A stretch of DNA of 29,366 nt, taken from contig CAYWOD010000012.1 of NCBI GenBank assembly GCA_964459805.1, positions 1-29,366 of the forward strand, given 5' to 3'. The position numbers were made by a program, and so were the translations under genes. Positions 1 through 7,218 of the stretch are shown one piece after another. The DNA comes from DAOVRL01 sp964459805 (GTDB lineage: Bacteria; Planctomycetota; Phycisphaerae; Sedimentisphaerales; Anaerobacaceae). The notes below the pieces were generated by a model. It was not told the origin of the DNA. It did not search any database and saw only the letters and a program-made list of their open reading frames with translations. Numbering within the stretch: position 1 is the first letter of the stretch; each line of letters starts with the position of its first letter.

Positions 1-147
1 ATTCAGGATATCGGCAAAGACAAGCTAAATTGTTCAATTACTATAAGACACTAAGGTATTTTTTGGACTTAAATCATTTTTCGGGTTGACACGCCAGCCC
101 GGTCGTATAGAATATAACCTATTACATATCAAAGGCTTGAAGAAATT

Positions 148-351
148 ATGCAAAGGATTGTCAACCCGAAACAAACACGCCTGTTTGACCCTTTTGATTC
201 GGTCTTGACCGAGAAAACACGCAAACGCCTGCTCGACGGCTGGCCCGGCGTTTTCCGCCATGTCATCCTTGAGTTGATGCCGGTCGATGCCATCAGCGAA
301 CACTTCGACCCGGTCATGGGCAGCCCGACCAAGGAACTTTATTCGATATGA
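148..351 (+). pseudogene. Truncated IS1182-like transposase, N-terminal remnant
   Basis: This 67-codon frame matches the usual start of IS1182-family transposases: an LFDPF segment, a run ending in KRLLDGWPGVFRH, then a conserved stretch ending in GSPTKELYS. A full transposase of this family runs to several hundred residues. Here the frame stops directly after the PTKELYS motif, and I see no DDE catalytic region downstream before the lipoprotein gene at 463. The first 147 bases of the window hold no gene I can support and may include the decayed left end of the element. The family assignment is from recall of the N-terminal signature, and a different DDE family with the same N-terminal domain is possible. 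Confidence 0.6.
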
Positions 352-462
352 GCCCAAAGAGGCAAATTAGATTGCATCTTCAAGAATTAGACAATATTCT
401 AAAGCTCAGCAAAGCCGCCTGAGCAAACTCTTGACGCAGGCGTCTATATTTGGAGAAACACG

Positions 463-1299
463 ATGAAAGCCAGAGACACCTTTACCAACTCTACTTTACT
501 TCGACCGATATTGTTCGCGGTGCCTTCCGCCCTGCACAATGTCCTGTATGCAACACTCGTTCTCGGCCTCCTCAGCTTCGCCGGATGTCGCCGCTTCGTC
601 CCTCCGCCCCAGGCTCAGTCAAGTGAGCCGAATGCCTCTGTTTCCCCTGATGAGCCCAATACCTCGGCCCCGGCTGCGCCCAATGAGCCAAACGCCTCGG
701 CCGACTTAATCAAAACCGAAACAAGCCTCTTCGACGGCAAGTCACTCGGCCAGTGGAAAATCACCGATTTCGGCGGACAGGGCGACGTCTATGTCAAAGA
801 CGGCGCAATCTATATGGAAATGGGCAACGATATGACCGGCATCAACTGGGCCGGCCCGCTCATCCGTATGAACTACGAAATCACCCTTGACGCAATGCGC
901 GTCAAAGGTGGCGACTTCTTCTGCGGCCTCACCTTTCCCGTCGCCGATAAGCCCTGCTCGCTGATACTCGGCGGCTGGGGCGGTGACCTCTGCGGACTTT
1001 CCAACATCGACTACTATGACGCCGCCAACAACGAGACCACCCGCCTCATTTCATTTGAGACCGGCAAATGGTACCACGTCCGCCTCCGCGTCACACCTGG
1101 AAAAATCGAAGCCTGGCTCGACGATGAAGTCCTCGTCAACATCGACATCAAAGGCCGGCACATCGACATCAGGGCCGAAGTCGATCTCTCACAGCCCCTC
1201 GGTATAGCAACCTGGCAAACCGCCGGGGCAGTCCGCAACATAATCTTAAAACCAGTCACCGGCGGACCCGCGCTGCCCTCGAATTCAGACTTGTTCTAA
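463..1299 (+). CDS. DUF1080 (3-keto-disaccharide hydrolase-like) lipoprotein
   Basis: This is a 278-residue predicted secreted lipoprotein. A hydrophobic signal segment (about residues 25-41) ends in FAGC with the lipid-attachment cysteine at 42. A low-complexity linker (about 50-80) follows with three copies of EPN(A/T)S. The rest is a beta-sandwich DUF1080/concanavalin-like domain beginning with LFDGKSLGQWKI (about 88-100) and containing the WYHVRLRVTPGKIEAWLDDE strand pair. The start is supported by GGAGA six bases before ATG. DUF1080 proteins are linked to processing of 3-keto-glycosides, but this copy lacks the longer QGDHG-type motif seen in the fusion at 3790-5319, so it may instead bind sugar. 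It stands alone on the plus strand, converging on the MATE gene. Confidence 0.75.
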   Translation: MKARDTFTNSTLLRPILFAVPSALHNVLYATLVLGLLSFAGCRRFVPPPQAQSSEPNASVSPDEPNTSAPAAPNEPNASADLIKTETSLFDGKSLGQWKITDFGGQGDVYVKDGAIYMEMGNDMTGINWAGPLIRMNYEITLDAMRVKGGDFFCGLTFPVADKPCSLILGGWGGDLCGLSNIDYYDAANNETTRLISFETGKWYHVRLRVTPGKIEAWLDDEVLVNIDIKGRHIDIRAEVDLSQPLGIATWQTAGAVRNIILKPVTGGPALPSNSDLF

Positions 1300-1334
1300 G
1301 AAACAATACGCACTACGCGATACGCGATAGGAGA

Positions 1335-2759
1335 CTATTCAACCACCGCCCCATCTTGAACCGCAACTCCCAGCCGCCGCTTGAACAAATCTATCTTCAT
1401 CCACCGGTTGCTCTTAAACCGCCAGTAGTTCGCTGCTCCGACCGCCGCGATGCTGACAGCCGCCGCAATCCACGGACCCATATACCCAAGCTGTGGAAAC
1501 AGCTTGACGACAAGCCAGCCGCCGAATCCCAATATTAGCGCCGCTCCAACCCCCGAGACAACAGCCGGCCAAACCGTATCGCCCGCCCCCCGGAGCGACC
1601 CGCCGTAAATAATCCTCGCAGCATGAAAAACCTGATACGCAGCCGCACAGATAAGAATATTTGCCCCCGCCTCGATTACCTTCGGCTCGTCGGACCAGAA
1701 TGCCATCAACTCACTCCTGAACACAAAGAAGCATACCCCGACCAATCCCATATAAATCACTCCGATCCGCAGGCACACGCTCGTCTGTTTGGCCGCAAGG
1801 TCCTTCCGCCCCTGCCCGATTGTCTTGCCCACCGCCGCCGACAGGGCAGTCGCTATCCCCACAACCGGCATAACCGAAAGCCCTCCATACGAAAGCACCG
1901 CGCTGGTCGCAGCGAGCACCTCTTTGCCCTGCCTGCCTACTAATCCGACTAAAATCATCCCCCAGAACGCAACATTCAGCATCAGTCCGAATCCAGCCGG
2001 AAGCCCGACCTTCAACAGGTCATACATTTTGCCGAAGTCCAGGCCCAGCGTATGCCTTGACCTAAACTCCGCGTTTATCCTCCTGCTTAAGAAGACCGCA
2101 GTATTTATAACAGCCGCCACCGCTATCCCGATAAACGTCCCCCACCCTGCCCCCGCAATCTCCATTCGCGGAAACCCAAACTTACCGAAAATCAACGCGT
2201 AGTTGGCCAGCACGTTGACTATCTGCCCACACAGGGACGCGCACATGGTAATGATCGGTCGATGTATCCCCATAAAGAACTGATTGGCCGACCAGTTTAT
2301 GACCGCCAGCACATGAGCATACAGGATAATACGGAAATACAATACTTCCAACTTGGCCACATTGTCCGGCTGCCCCATCATTTTGAATATCCAGGGCGCC
2401 ATAGGCCACATTACAAGCACTACGGCCAGGAAATACGCCGCCCCCATCCAAACCACCTGCCAGAAATAGCTCGAACACTCCTTAGTTTCCCCTCTGCCCA
2501 GACTCTGACTTACGAAAGTACTAAGACTTGCCATCGCCCCCATCGCAAAGCCGCTCGGCAAAAAGCTGACAAGCCCCGCCGGCAAAATCGCCGCCAGAGC
2601 ATCCGTGCCGAGACGCGATACCATAAACCTGTCCACGAACTGCATTATCGTAAAGGATATGGTCGTCACCACCATCGGCGCGGCCAGCTTTAGCATATAC
2701 CTAAGCGAAGTCGGATCCTCCCCGCCGGCCGATGAAAGCAAAGATGATTTATCCGTCAT
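1335..2759 (-). CDS. MATE family multidrug/cation efflux transporter
   Basis: This 474-residue membrane protein has two homologous halves of about six hydrophobic segments each. The first half opens with LKLAAPMVVTTISFTIMQFVDRFMVSRLGTDALAA, the standard MATE entry helix. The second contains GKTIGQGRKDLAAK and GAGDTVWPA, equivalents of the conserved loops. MATE proteins export cationic drugs or metabolites in exchange for Na+ or H+. I chose the ATG at 2759 because AGGA lies eight bases upstream. A longer frame reaching 2789 would begin inside a dispersed palindromic repeat and is rejected. The gene ends 35 bases from the convergent lipoprotein gene, across a short spacer with tandem TACGC-like units. 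The substrate cannot be told from sequence. Confidence 0.9.
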   Translation of the reverse strand: MTDKSSLLSSAGGEDPTSLRYMLKLAAPMVVTTISFTIMQFVDRFMVSRLGTDALAAILPAGLVSFLPSGFAMGAMASLSTFVSQSLGRGETKECSSYFWQVVWMGAAYFLAVVLVMWPMAPWIFKMMGQPDNVAKLEVLYFRIILYAHVLAVINWSANQFFMGIHRPIITMCASLCGQIVNVLANYALIFGKFGFPRMEIAGAGWGTFIGIAVAAVINTAVFLSRRINAEFRSRHTLGLDFGKMYDLLKVGLPAGFGLMLNVAFWGMILVGLVGRQGKEVLAATSAVLSYGGLSVMPVVGIATALSAAVGKTIGQGRKDLAAKQTSVCLRIGVIYMGLVGVCFFVFRSELMAFWSDEPKVIEAGANILICAAAYQVFHAARIIYGGSLRGAGDTVWPAVVSGVGAALILGFGGWLVVKLFPQLGYMGPWIAAAVSIAAVGAANYWRFKSNRWMKIDLFKRRLGVAVQDGAVVE

Positions 2760-2783
2760 TAACCAAAATCCTATCGCTGCGCC

Positions 2784-2824
2784 TGTCATTGCGAGGCCCG
2801 CCGTAGGCGGGCCGTGGCATTCTC
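2784..2824. repeat. Dispersed palindromic repeat, family B copy 1
   Basis: The element starts TGTCATTGCGA and ends CCGTGGCATTCTC. Its core is a perfect 8-bp inverted repeat, GGCCCGCC / GTA / GGCGGGCC. The same outer boxes recur at 14532-14574 and, in degenerate form, at 25476-25513. It lies just upstream of the MATE start. Confidence 0.75.
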
Positions 2825-2917
2825 ATTTGGCACACATTATTGCCGTCCTCAAAAAGGGAATATCCGCAAACTACATGCCTTCCAAACCGTTATGCACGCA
2901 TCTTATCAAATGCGGTA

Positions 2918-3217
2918 CTATTCATTCAAATTCAGTTTCTCCAGCAGCGCCTCGGTCGTTACGCCCGAAACCTGCACATCTTTGACCGGCCTGCTTTGGC
3001 CCGAGATTATTCTAACAGCATTCTTCTTCACGCCAAGTTCTTTGGCCAGAAACCCAACCAAGCACTTATTGGCCTTTCCCTTCTCCGGTGCCGCAGAGAC
3101 CTTGACCTTCAGCATCCCATCAAGCACGCCGCAAATAGCCGTCCTGCTGCTGCCCGGCACTACCTTCGCCGCAAAAACCACACCCTCATCAACTTCTCGT
3201 ATCGACAGATCAGCCAT
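2918..3217 (-). CDS. DUF167/UPF0235 (YggU-like) protein
   Basis: This 99-residue protein matches the small conserved DUF167 family at its usual length. The signature is present in order: KVVPGSSRTAI near residue 20, LKVKVSAAPEKGKANKCLVGFLAKEL in the middle, and VRIISGQSRPVKDVQVSG near 70-85. The family fold is known from YggU-type structures, but its biochemical role is not established. The gene lies 51 bases downstream of the unknown gene at 3269-3565 on the same strand, so the two may be co-transcribed. I see no strong Shine-Dalgarno sequence before the ATG. Confidence 0.85.
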   Translation of the reverse strand: MADLSIREVDEGVVFAAKVVPGSSRTAICGVLDGMLKVKVSAAPEKGKANKCLVGFLAKELGVKKNAVRIISGQSRPVKDVQVSGVTTEALLEKLNLNE

Positions 3218-3268
3218 ATACCATAATCAGCAGACAGCAGCTGGCGGCGCGCACGCTCCCGCGAACCG

Positions 3269-3565
3269 CTATATCTCCCGAATATTGCTCCCGATTGCTA
3301 ACTGCACGTACTTCTCAATCTGCTCGGCAAGCTCACCCAAAGACGCAAGCTGAAAATCCTCGTAGTGCCCGGGGATAAACTCGCCGTCCAATGCCTTTTT
3401 CGAGATCTTGACCCGTATAATAGAAGGCTCCGCCTCCGACTTGCTAAAATCCTTGTCTTTATGCTCGGTTAGCTCGACCCGCCAGTCCTCGCTGATAAAC
3501 ACTAAGCACTTGCCGGTAAACACCGCCATCGGAAAATAATCACGAAGCACCTTAAGAGTTTCCAC
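3269..3565 (-). CDS. Hypothetical 98-residue protein
   Basis: I do not recognise this protein. It has no signal peptide or membrane segment and looks like a small alpha/beta cytoplasmic protein: a hydrophobic beta-rich N-terminus (YFPMAVFTGKCLVFIS), an acidic charged middle and a helical C-terminus (LGELAEQIEKYVQLAIGSNI). The start is a GTG with GGAAG seven bases upstream, which is good support for translation. It precedes the DUF167 gene in the same direction. The frame is clean and the amino-acid composition is protein-like, so I regard it as a real gene of unknown role. Confidence 0.65.
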   Translation of the reverse strand: METLKVLRDYFPMAVFTGKCLVFISEDWRVELTEHKDKDFSKSEAEPSIIRVKISKKALDGEFIPGHYEDFQLASLGELAEQIEKYVQLAIGSNIREI

Positions 3566-3620
3566 TAATTCGCTTCCTTTTTAACACCGACTCCATGCAA
3601 CACGCCGATGCTGCCCCTAT

Positions 3621-3650
3621 TGTCATTCCTGCGAAAGCAGGAATCCACTT
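3621..3650. repeat. Dispersed hairpin repeat, family A copy 1
   Basis: The element reads TGTC, then the arm ATTCCTGC, the loop GAAA, the arm GCAGGAAT, then CCACTT. The 8-bp stem is perfect. Copy 2 at 7041-7070 is the same except for one changed base pair in the stem. Confidence 0.8.
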
Positions 3651-3682
3651 CTTTTCCTTCCAATACCGTCTTTTCCCTGCGT

Positions 3683-3718
3683 CCGGGTGGCAGCCTCAAG
3701 CACAGCTTGGGGATGGCC
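3683..3718. repeat. Dispersed repeat, family C copy 1
   Basis: The element contains CCGGGTGGCAGCCTCAAGC followed by a short inverted CAAGC/GCTTG and GGGGATGGCC. Related sequence, GGGTGG then CCTCAAGCC, recurs at 8623-8660 and 10351-10370. All copies are intergenic or at a gene edge. Confidence 0.5.
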
Positions 3719-3762
3719 GAAACCCAAACGGCCTTCATCCATTTCTCATCATTATTGTTTTG

Positions 3763-3796
3763 CCTCTGTGACCTCGGCGTTCTCTGCGGTTAATTC
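3763..3796. repeat. Dispersed CAGAG-type repeat, family D copy 1
   Basis: On the minus strand this reads GAATTAACCGCAGAGAACGC and then CGAGGTCACAGAGG. The TAA in the first box is the stop codon of the gene at 3790-5319. Related pieces (GAATTGACCACAGAGG, and CGCCGAGGACGCAGAG) lie just downstream of tsaD between about 25437 and 25544. Confidence 0.5.
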
Positions 3797-5319
3797 ATCC
3801 CTGCTGTCATCTGTATCGAAAGCTTCCGCCACGCAGCCATCGTTCGCTTGAGATTATCATAAGCATCGCCGCCTATCCCGTAGCCCTGAAATCCTATAGG
3901 TCCCGTGTAGCCACAATTCGCGAGCGTCTTTAGAAAAGCGCCCATATCGAACGTCCCGCGATCCAGCGTCTGAATCAGGCTCTTCCAGTCTTTGCCGCCG
4001 CTGTCGGCGCCGTTGATTGTCACCACAAAAAGATAAGGCATCGCCGCCTTTATCAGCGATTCGGCATTCTTCTCGTCATCGACCTTCAGCCAGTGGCAAA
4101 GGTTGAACGTCACCCCCACGTTCGGCCTGTCCACCTTCTTTACCACTCGAATCGCATCTTCAACCCGCTCGACCCAGAACCCGGTATGCGGATACAGTGC
4201 CACCCGGACCCCGTTTTCCGCCGCCATATCTGCAATCTCGCTGACCACCGCAACCGCACGCTCATCGCCGGAAGGCGAAGAAGGCTTGTCCTTATTGCTC
4301 TGCAAAAACAGCCAGAGCATAGAGTTGGTCCCCTTCAATATCTCGATGGCCTCTTTCAATTCCGGCCCATATTTCTGCTGGCCCAGCCCGATATTTGCAC
4401 CGAGATACGCCGCAACCAACGTTACGCCGTTCTTTTCGCACTCTTTAGCCATCTCCGCCAGGCCGCCGCCCGCATGGGGTCCTATCCCCGCATATCCCAA
4501 TTCCTTGACCATCTCGACCTGCTCTTTTGCGGTTTTGTGCCTGGCGTCTCTCGTTGCTGTATCCATCGCAAAGAACGGATTCGGCCCCGCCAGCCGGATA
4601 TTCCGATACGCTACCGGCCCGTGGTCGCCCTGCAGCATAAGCGGCCCGGTTGCTTTTTCGTCATTGTACGTACTGGCCCGCGTCGGCCCGGTTAGCTCAA
4701 CGTCCTCGTGAACCACCACCCCGTTGTGAACGACCTTCTCAAACCTCGCTTTAGCGATTTTCCTCCCTTGCTTGTCAAAACGCGGCGCACGAAAGATAAC
4801 ATCGAAGCTCTGCCACTGCCCCGGCGCTCGTGAGGCGTTCACCCGCGGCGGATGTCCCTCAAAGCCTTGCGGTCTCCTGTTATTGTCCCACCGTTGATAG
4901 ATACCACCGCAGTCCGAGTGATGCGGCTCTTTCACACCCCAACTGTCGAACACCTGAATCTCGTACCGCCCCATAAAATACACGCCCGAGTTCGACCCCT
5001 TCGGCACCATAAACTCAATATGCGCCCGCACATCCCCGAATTCCGCCTTGCTCACTATGTTCCTCGTCCTGCCCGTCGGCCCGTTCAATATCACGCCGTT
5101 GCCCGCCTTACTGCTCAGCAGCTTCTCATTCGCAGGATTCGTAAAGGTATCGCCAACAATCTGCCATTGTCCGGTATCTCCCCGCCACCTCGAAAAGTCA
5201 CCCCCAACCAGACTGACCCGCCCTTTGCTCTGCTTGCCTATAATTGCCCTGCTCATAAGCAAACAGCAAACCCCACCCAACAACAAAACCGCCCAAATCT
5301 TTTTCCTTCGAACCTTCAT
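3790..5319 (-). CDS. Secreted DUF1080 + TIM-barrel (sugar isomerase/epimerase-like) fusion
   Basis: This 509-residue protein has an N-terminal signal or anchor segment (about 8-25). Residues about 38-245 form a full DUF1080 domain with KGSNSGVYFMGRYEIQVFDS, GGIYQRW, PGQWQSFDVIFRAPRF and GPLMLQGDHGPVAYRNIRL. Residues about 255-500 form a sugar phosphate isomerase/epimerase (AP-endonuclease 2-like) TIM barrel, with possible metal-site residues in LYPHTGF (about 375) and FNLCHWL (about 405). In the 3-keto-glycoside route these two families act as hydratase/hydrolase and lyase after a Gfo/Idh/MocA dehydrogenase, and such a dehydrogenase ends 87 bases upstream on the same strand. An AAGGAAGG Shine-Dalgarno precedes the ATG. 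The exact reaction and substrate are inferred. The TIM half could have another carbohydrate role. Confidence 0.85.
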   Translation of the reverse strand: MKVRRKKIWAVLLLGGVCCLLMSRAIIGKQSKGRVSLVGGDFSRWRGDTGQWQIVGDTFTNPANEKLLSSKAGNGVILNGPTGRTRNIVSKAEFGDVRAHIEFMVPKGSNSGVYFMGRYEIQVFDSWGVKEPHHSDCGGIYQRWDNNRRPQGFEGHPPRVNASRAPGQWQSFDVIFRAPRFDKQGRKIAKARFEKVVHNGVVVHEDVELTGPTRASTYNDEKATGPLMLQGDHGPVAYRNIRLAGPNPFFAMDTATRDARHKTAKEQVEMVKELGYAGIGPHAGGGLAEMAKECEKNGVTLVAAYLGANIGLGQQKYGPELKEAIEILKGTNSMLWLFLQSNKDKPSSPSGDERAVAVVSEIADMAAENGVRVALYPHTGFWVERVEDAIRVVKKVDRPNVGVTFNLCHWLKVDDEKNAESLIKAAMPYLFVVTINGADSGGKDWKSLIQTLDRGTFDMGAFLKTLANCGYTGPIGFQGYGIGGDAYDNLKRTMAAWRKLSIQMTAGMN

Positions 5320-5374
5320 AATACCTTCCTTCCTTTCCCAACTGTTATCTGGCAGACCGCACTCAGTCCTACAT

Positions 5375-5395
5375 AATCATCAATAATCAATAATC
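5375..5395. repeat. AT-rich AATCATCAATAATCAATAATC repeat
   Basis: Tandem AATCA(A/T) units lie in the spacer between the two sugar-chemistry genes. A related stretch (ATCATCGTTCATCAATAATC) sits at 27704-27727 over the stop of the 540-residue gene. Confidence 0.4.
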
Positions 5396-5406
5396 CTTAA
5401 TCAATT

Positions 5407-6711
5407 CTATAAGTGCCACGGACTCCGCATCGACCGCGACAGCATCCGGTTCGCCTGCTCGTCGTTCACAAACTCCTCCTTCTGCGGGTTCCACCTGAGT
5501 TTCCGCCCTAACATCATCGAAATATTCCCGATATGAGCAATCGCAAAACACCGCTGACCTATCTCCGGCGGAAAATAGCACGCCTTGCGCGACTTAATGC
5601 AGTCAAGGAAATTACGCTGTTCCCCCGCTTTACACGTATAGAGATGAGTCTCATTCGGCCCAATCTGCGAGCTGAGAATAGACTTCGGTTCCGCCTGCAA
5701 TGGCGCCCTCCAGCCGACGTTACCGATCCACCCTTCGCTGCCCTCGAACCGCAGGCTCGGATTCCCCGATTTCACGATCATTTTGACCCCGTCGGCGTAC
5801 TTATATTCGATCTCATATTGCTTGGCCGTATTATAAACTCCCCCTTCACAGAACACCCCCTTGCCCTCGACCTCCACAGGACCCGTATGCTCGCTGTCGT
5901 TCCCCCACTGCGCACCGTCCAATAGATGTGCCCCCCAGTCCGCCAACTGTCCGCCCGAATAATCCAGAATCCACCGCCACTGATAAGGAAGCTGATCCTT
6001 ACCTGTATAAGGCGCCCACGGCGCAGGCCCAAGCCACATATCGTAATCCAACCCCTTCGGAACAGGCATCGGCTTCGGATTCCCGGGATTATGCGGCCCG
6101 CTCGGGAGCTCCACCCGGATCGTACGCACCTTGCCGATCCGCCCGTTGCGAACCAGCTCGCACATCCGGTGATACTCATAGACAGCTCTGTCCTCCGTTG
6201 ACCATTGGAACACTCGACCGTAACGCTCCGCCGTCTCAACCAAAACCCGCCCCTCGCGGACCGTCAACGTCGGCTTCTCGCACTCCACGTCCTTGCCCGC
6301 CCGAAGCGCCGCCAACGACATCGGAACATGCCAGTGGTCCGGTGTCGAAATCATCACCGCATCGATATCGTCTCGCGCAACGACATCTCGAAAATCCTTG
6401 TAGCTAGCGCAGTCCTTATTCCCGTACCTCTGGTTCACTAAAGCGCGCGCCTTGTTTATCTGGTTGACGTCCACGTCGCAGACCGCCACTGCCTGACAAT
6501 CCGGCTGCCCCAAAAACGTCCGCAGGTTCATTCCTATCCCGTGACTGCCCACCCCGATAAAGCCCATCGTAATCCGATTACTCGGCACCACATCACCGGC
6601 TCTACCCAACGCCGACGACGCAACTATGTATGGAAACGCAGCCGCAGCTCCTGTAACAGCCGCCGCTTTTTTCAAAAATCCCCGACGCGTAACACCTCGC
6701 TTACGATTCAT
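5407..6711 (-). CDS. Tat-exported Gfo/Idh/MocA family oxidoreductase
   Basis: This 434-residue NAD(P)-dependent sugar dehydrogenase-like protein opens with a twin-arginine signal (TRRGFLKK, then an alanine-rich hydrophobic run to about residue 30). The Rossmann fingerprint is MGFIGVGSHGIG, and the conserved catalytic-lysine motif appears as VECEKPTLTV after the HWHVPM segment. The C-terminal half is the usual substrate-binding alpha/beta domain, including YQWRWILDYSGGQLADWGAHLLD. I chose the ATG at 6711 because it places the Tat motif at the N-terminus. The frame stays open to 6774. It lies between a 56-residue small gene and the DUF1080-TIM fusion, all on one strand. Family members commonly carry a tightly bound cofactor and can oxidise sugar C3, which fits the neighbour. 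The substrate is not known. Confidence 0.9.
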   Translation of the reverse strand: MNRKRGVTRRGFLKKAAAVTGAAAAFPYIVASSALGRAGDVVPSNRITMGFIGVGSHGIGMNLRTFLGQPDCQAVAVCDVDVNQINKARALVNQRYGNKDCASYKDFRDVVARDDIDAVMISTPDHWHVPMSLAALRAGKDVECEKPTLTVREGRVLVETAERYGRVFQWSTEDRAVYEYHRMCELVRNGRIGKVRTIRVELPSGPHNPGNPKPMPVPKGLDYDMWLGPAPWAPYTGKDQLPYQWRWILDYSGGQLADWGAHLLDGAQWGNDSEHTGPVEVEGKGVFCEGGVYNTAKQYEIEYKYADGVKMIVKSGNPSLRFEGSEGWIGNVGWRAPLQAEPKSILSSQIGPNETHLYTCKAGEQRNFLDCIKSRKACYFPPEIGQRCFAIAHIGNISMMLGRKLRWNPQKEEFVNDEQANRMLSRSMRSPWHL

Positions 6712-6783
6712 AGCATAACATCCAAGCCCGTTCATCCCTGCATCGCAAGACGTCTCATTCAATCCTGCCCACAAATCACAACC

Positions 6784-6954
6784 TCAGAACGACAGAAGAC
6801 ACTGCCAGATATAAACATACCCCAGCCCGTCAATACCTTCCCACATCTTCTTGACGAGATCCTTGTCGCCCTTTATGGTCTCCAGATCCTTGACCTTCTC
6901 CTGCCAGGGAATACAGACCCCCGGCTTCCTTACAACCTTCTTCTGTTCTGCCAT
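6784..6954 (-). CDS. Small hypothetical protein, 56 residues
   Basis: I do not recognise this small protein. It begins MAEQKKVVRKPGVCIPWQEK, continues with a lysine/aspartate-rich helix, and ends with an aromatic tail (GYVYIWQCLLSF). It has two cysteines and no signal peptide. The ATG at 6954 is preceded by GGAGA with seven bases spacing, a strong start. The frame extends upstream to 7179, but that part reads through a dispersed hairpin repeat and is unlikely to be coding. It lies 72 bases before the Tat oxidoreductase on the same strand, so it is probably co-transcribed. It could also be the remnant of a larger gene. Confidence 0.45.
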   Translation of the reverse strand: MAEQKKVVRKPGVCIPWQEKVKDLETIKGDKDLVKKMWEGIDGLGYVYIWQCLLSF

Positions 6955-7040
6955 CAGGCCATCTCCAAAAATAATCGGTACCGTCGGCTCTGCCCACCAA
7001 ATCCTAATCAACAGTGTTAATCCGTGTCTAATATCTCTTA

Positions 7041-7070
7041 TGTCATTCCCGCGAAAGCGGGAATCCACTT
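7041..7070. repeat. Dispersed hairpin repeat, family A copy 2
   Basis: The element reads TGTC, arm ATTCCCGC, loop GAAA, arm GCGGGAAT, then CCACTT. Compared with copy 1 the T-A pair in the stem is now C-G, so both sides changed together and pairing is kept. Confidence 0.8.
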
Positions 7071-7218
7071 TTCTTGTCTGCCTTTTCGCGGCTGGTTTTG
7101 TATTTTGATCATTTGAATTTGTTTCAGATTTCGTGGTTCGGATTTCGAGTTTTTTACGTCTCCGTGTCCAAATAAGCAATCATCAATACCTGTCCTCAGC
7201 GCGGCCGAAGGAATCAAT

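Noticed and set aside
34..357. 107-codon frame on the minus strand
   Set aside because: It is antisense to the transposase remnant and has no family resemblance or ribosome site.
2760..2789. Longer N-terminus for the MATE protein
   Set aside because: The extra codons lie in a dispersed repeat, and a better ribosome site precedes the ATG at 2759.
4093..4711. Two overlapping plus-strand frames of about 200 codons
   Set aside because: They lie opposite the well-supported DUF1080-TIM gene and read as arginine/serine-rich shadows.
5387..5581. 64-codon minus-strand frame at the end of the first Gfo/Idh/MocA gene
   Set aside because: It is a second frame within that gene and has no independent support.
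6955..7179. Longer N-terminus for the 56-residue protein
   Set aside because: The added part reads through hairpin repeat copy 2, giving the repeat-derived SRFRGND, and is not protein-like.
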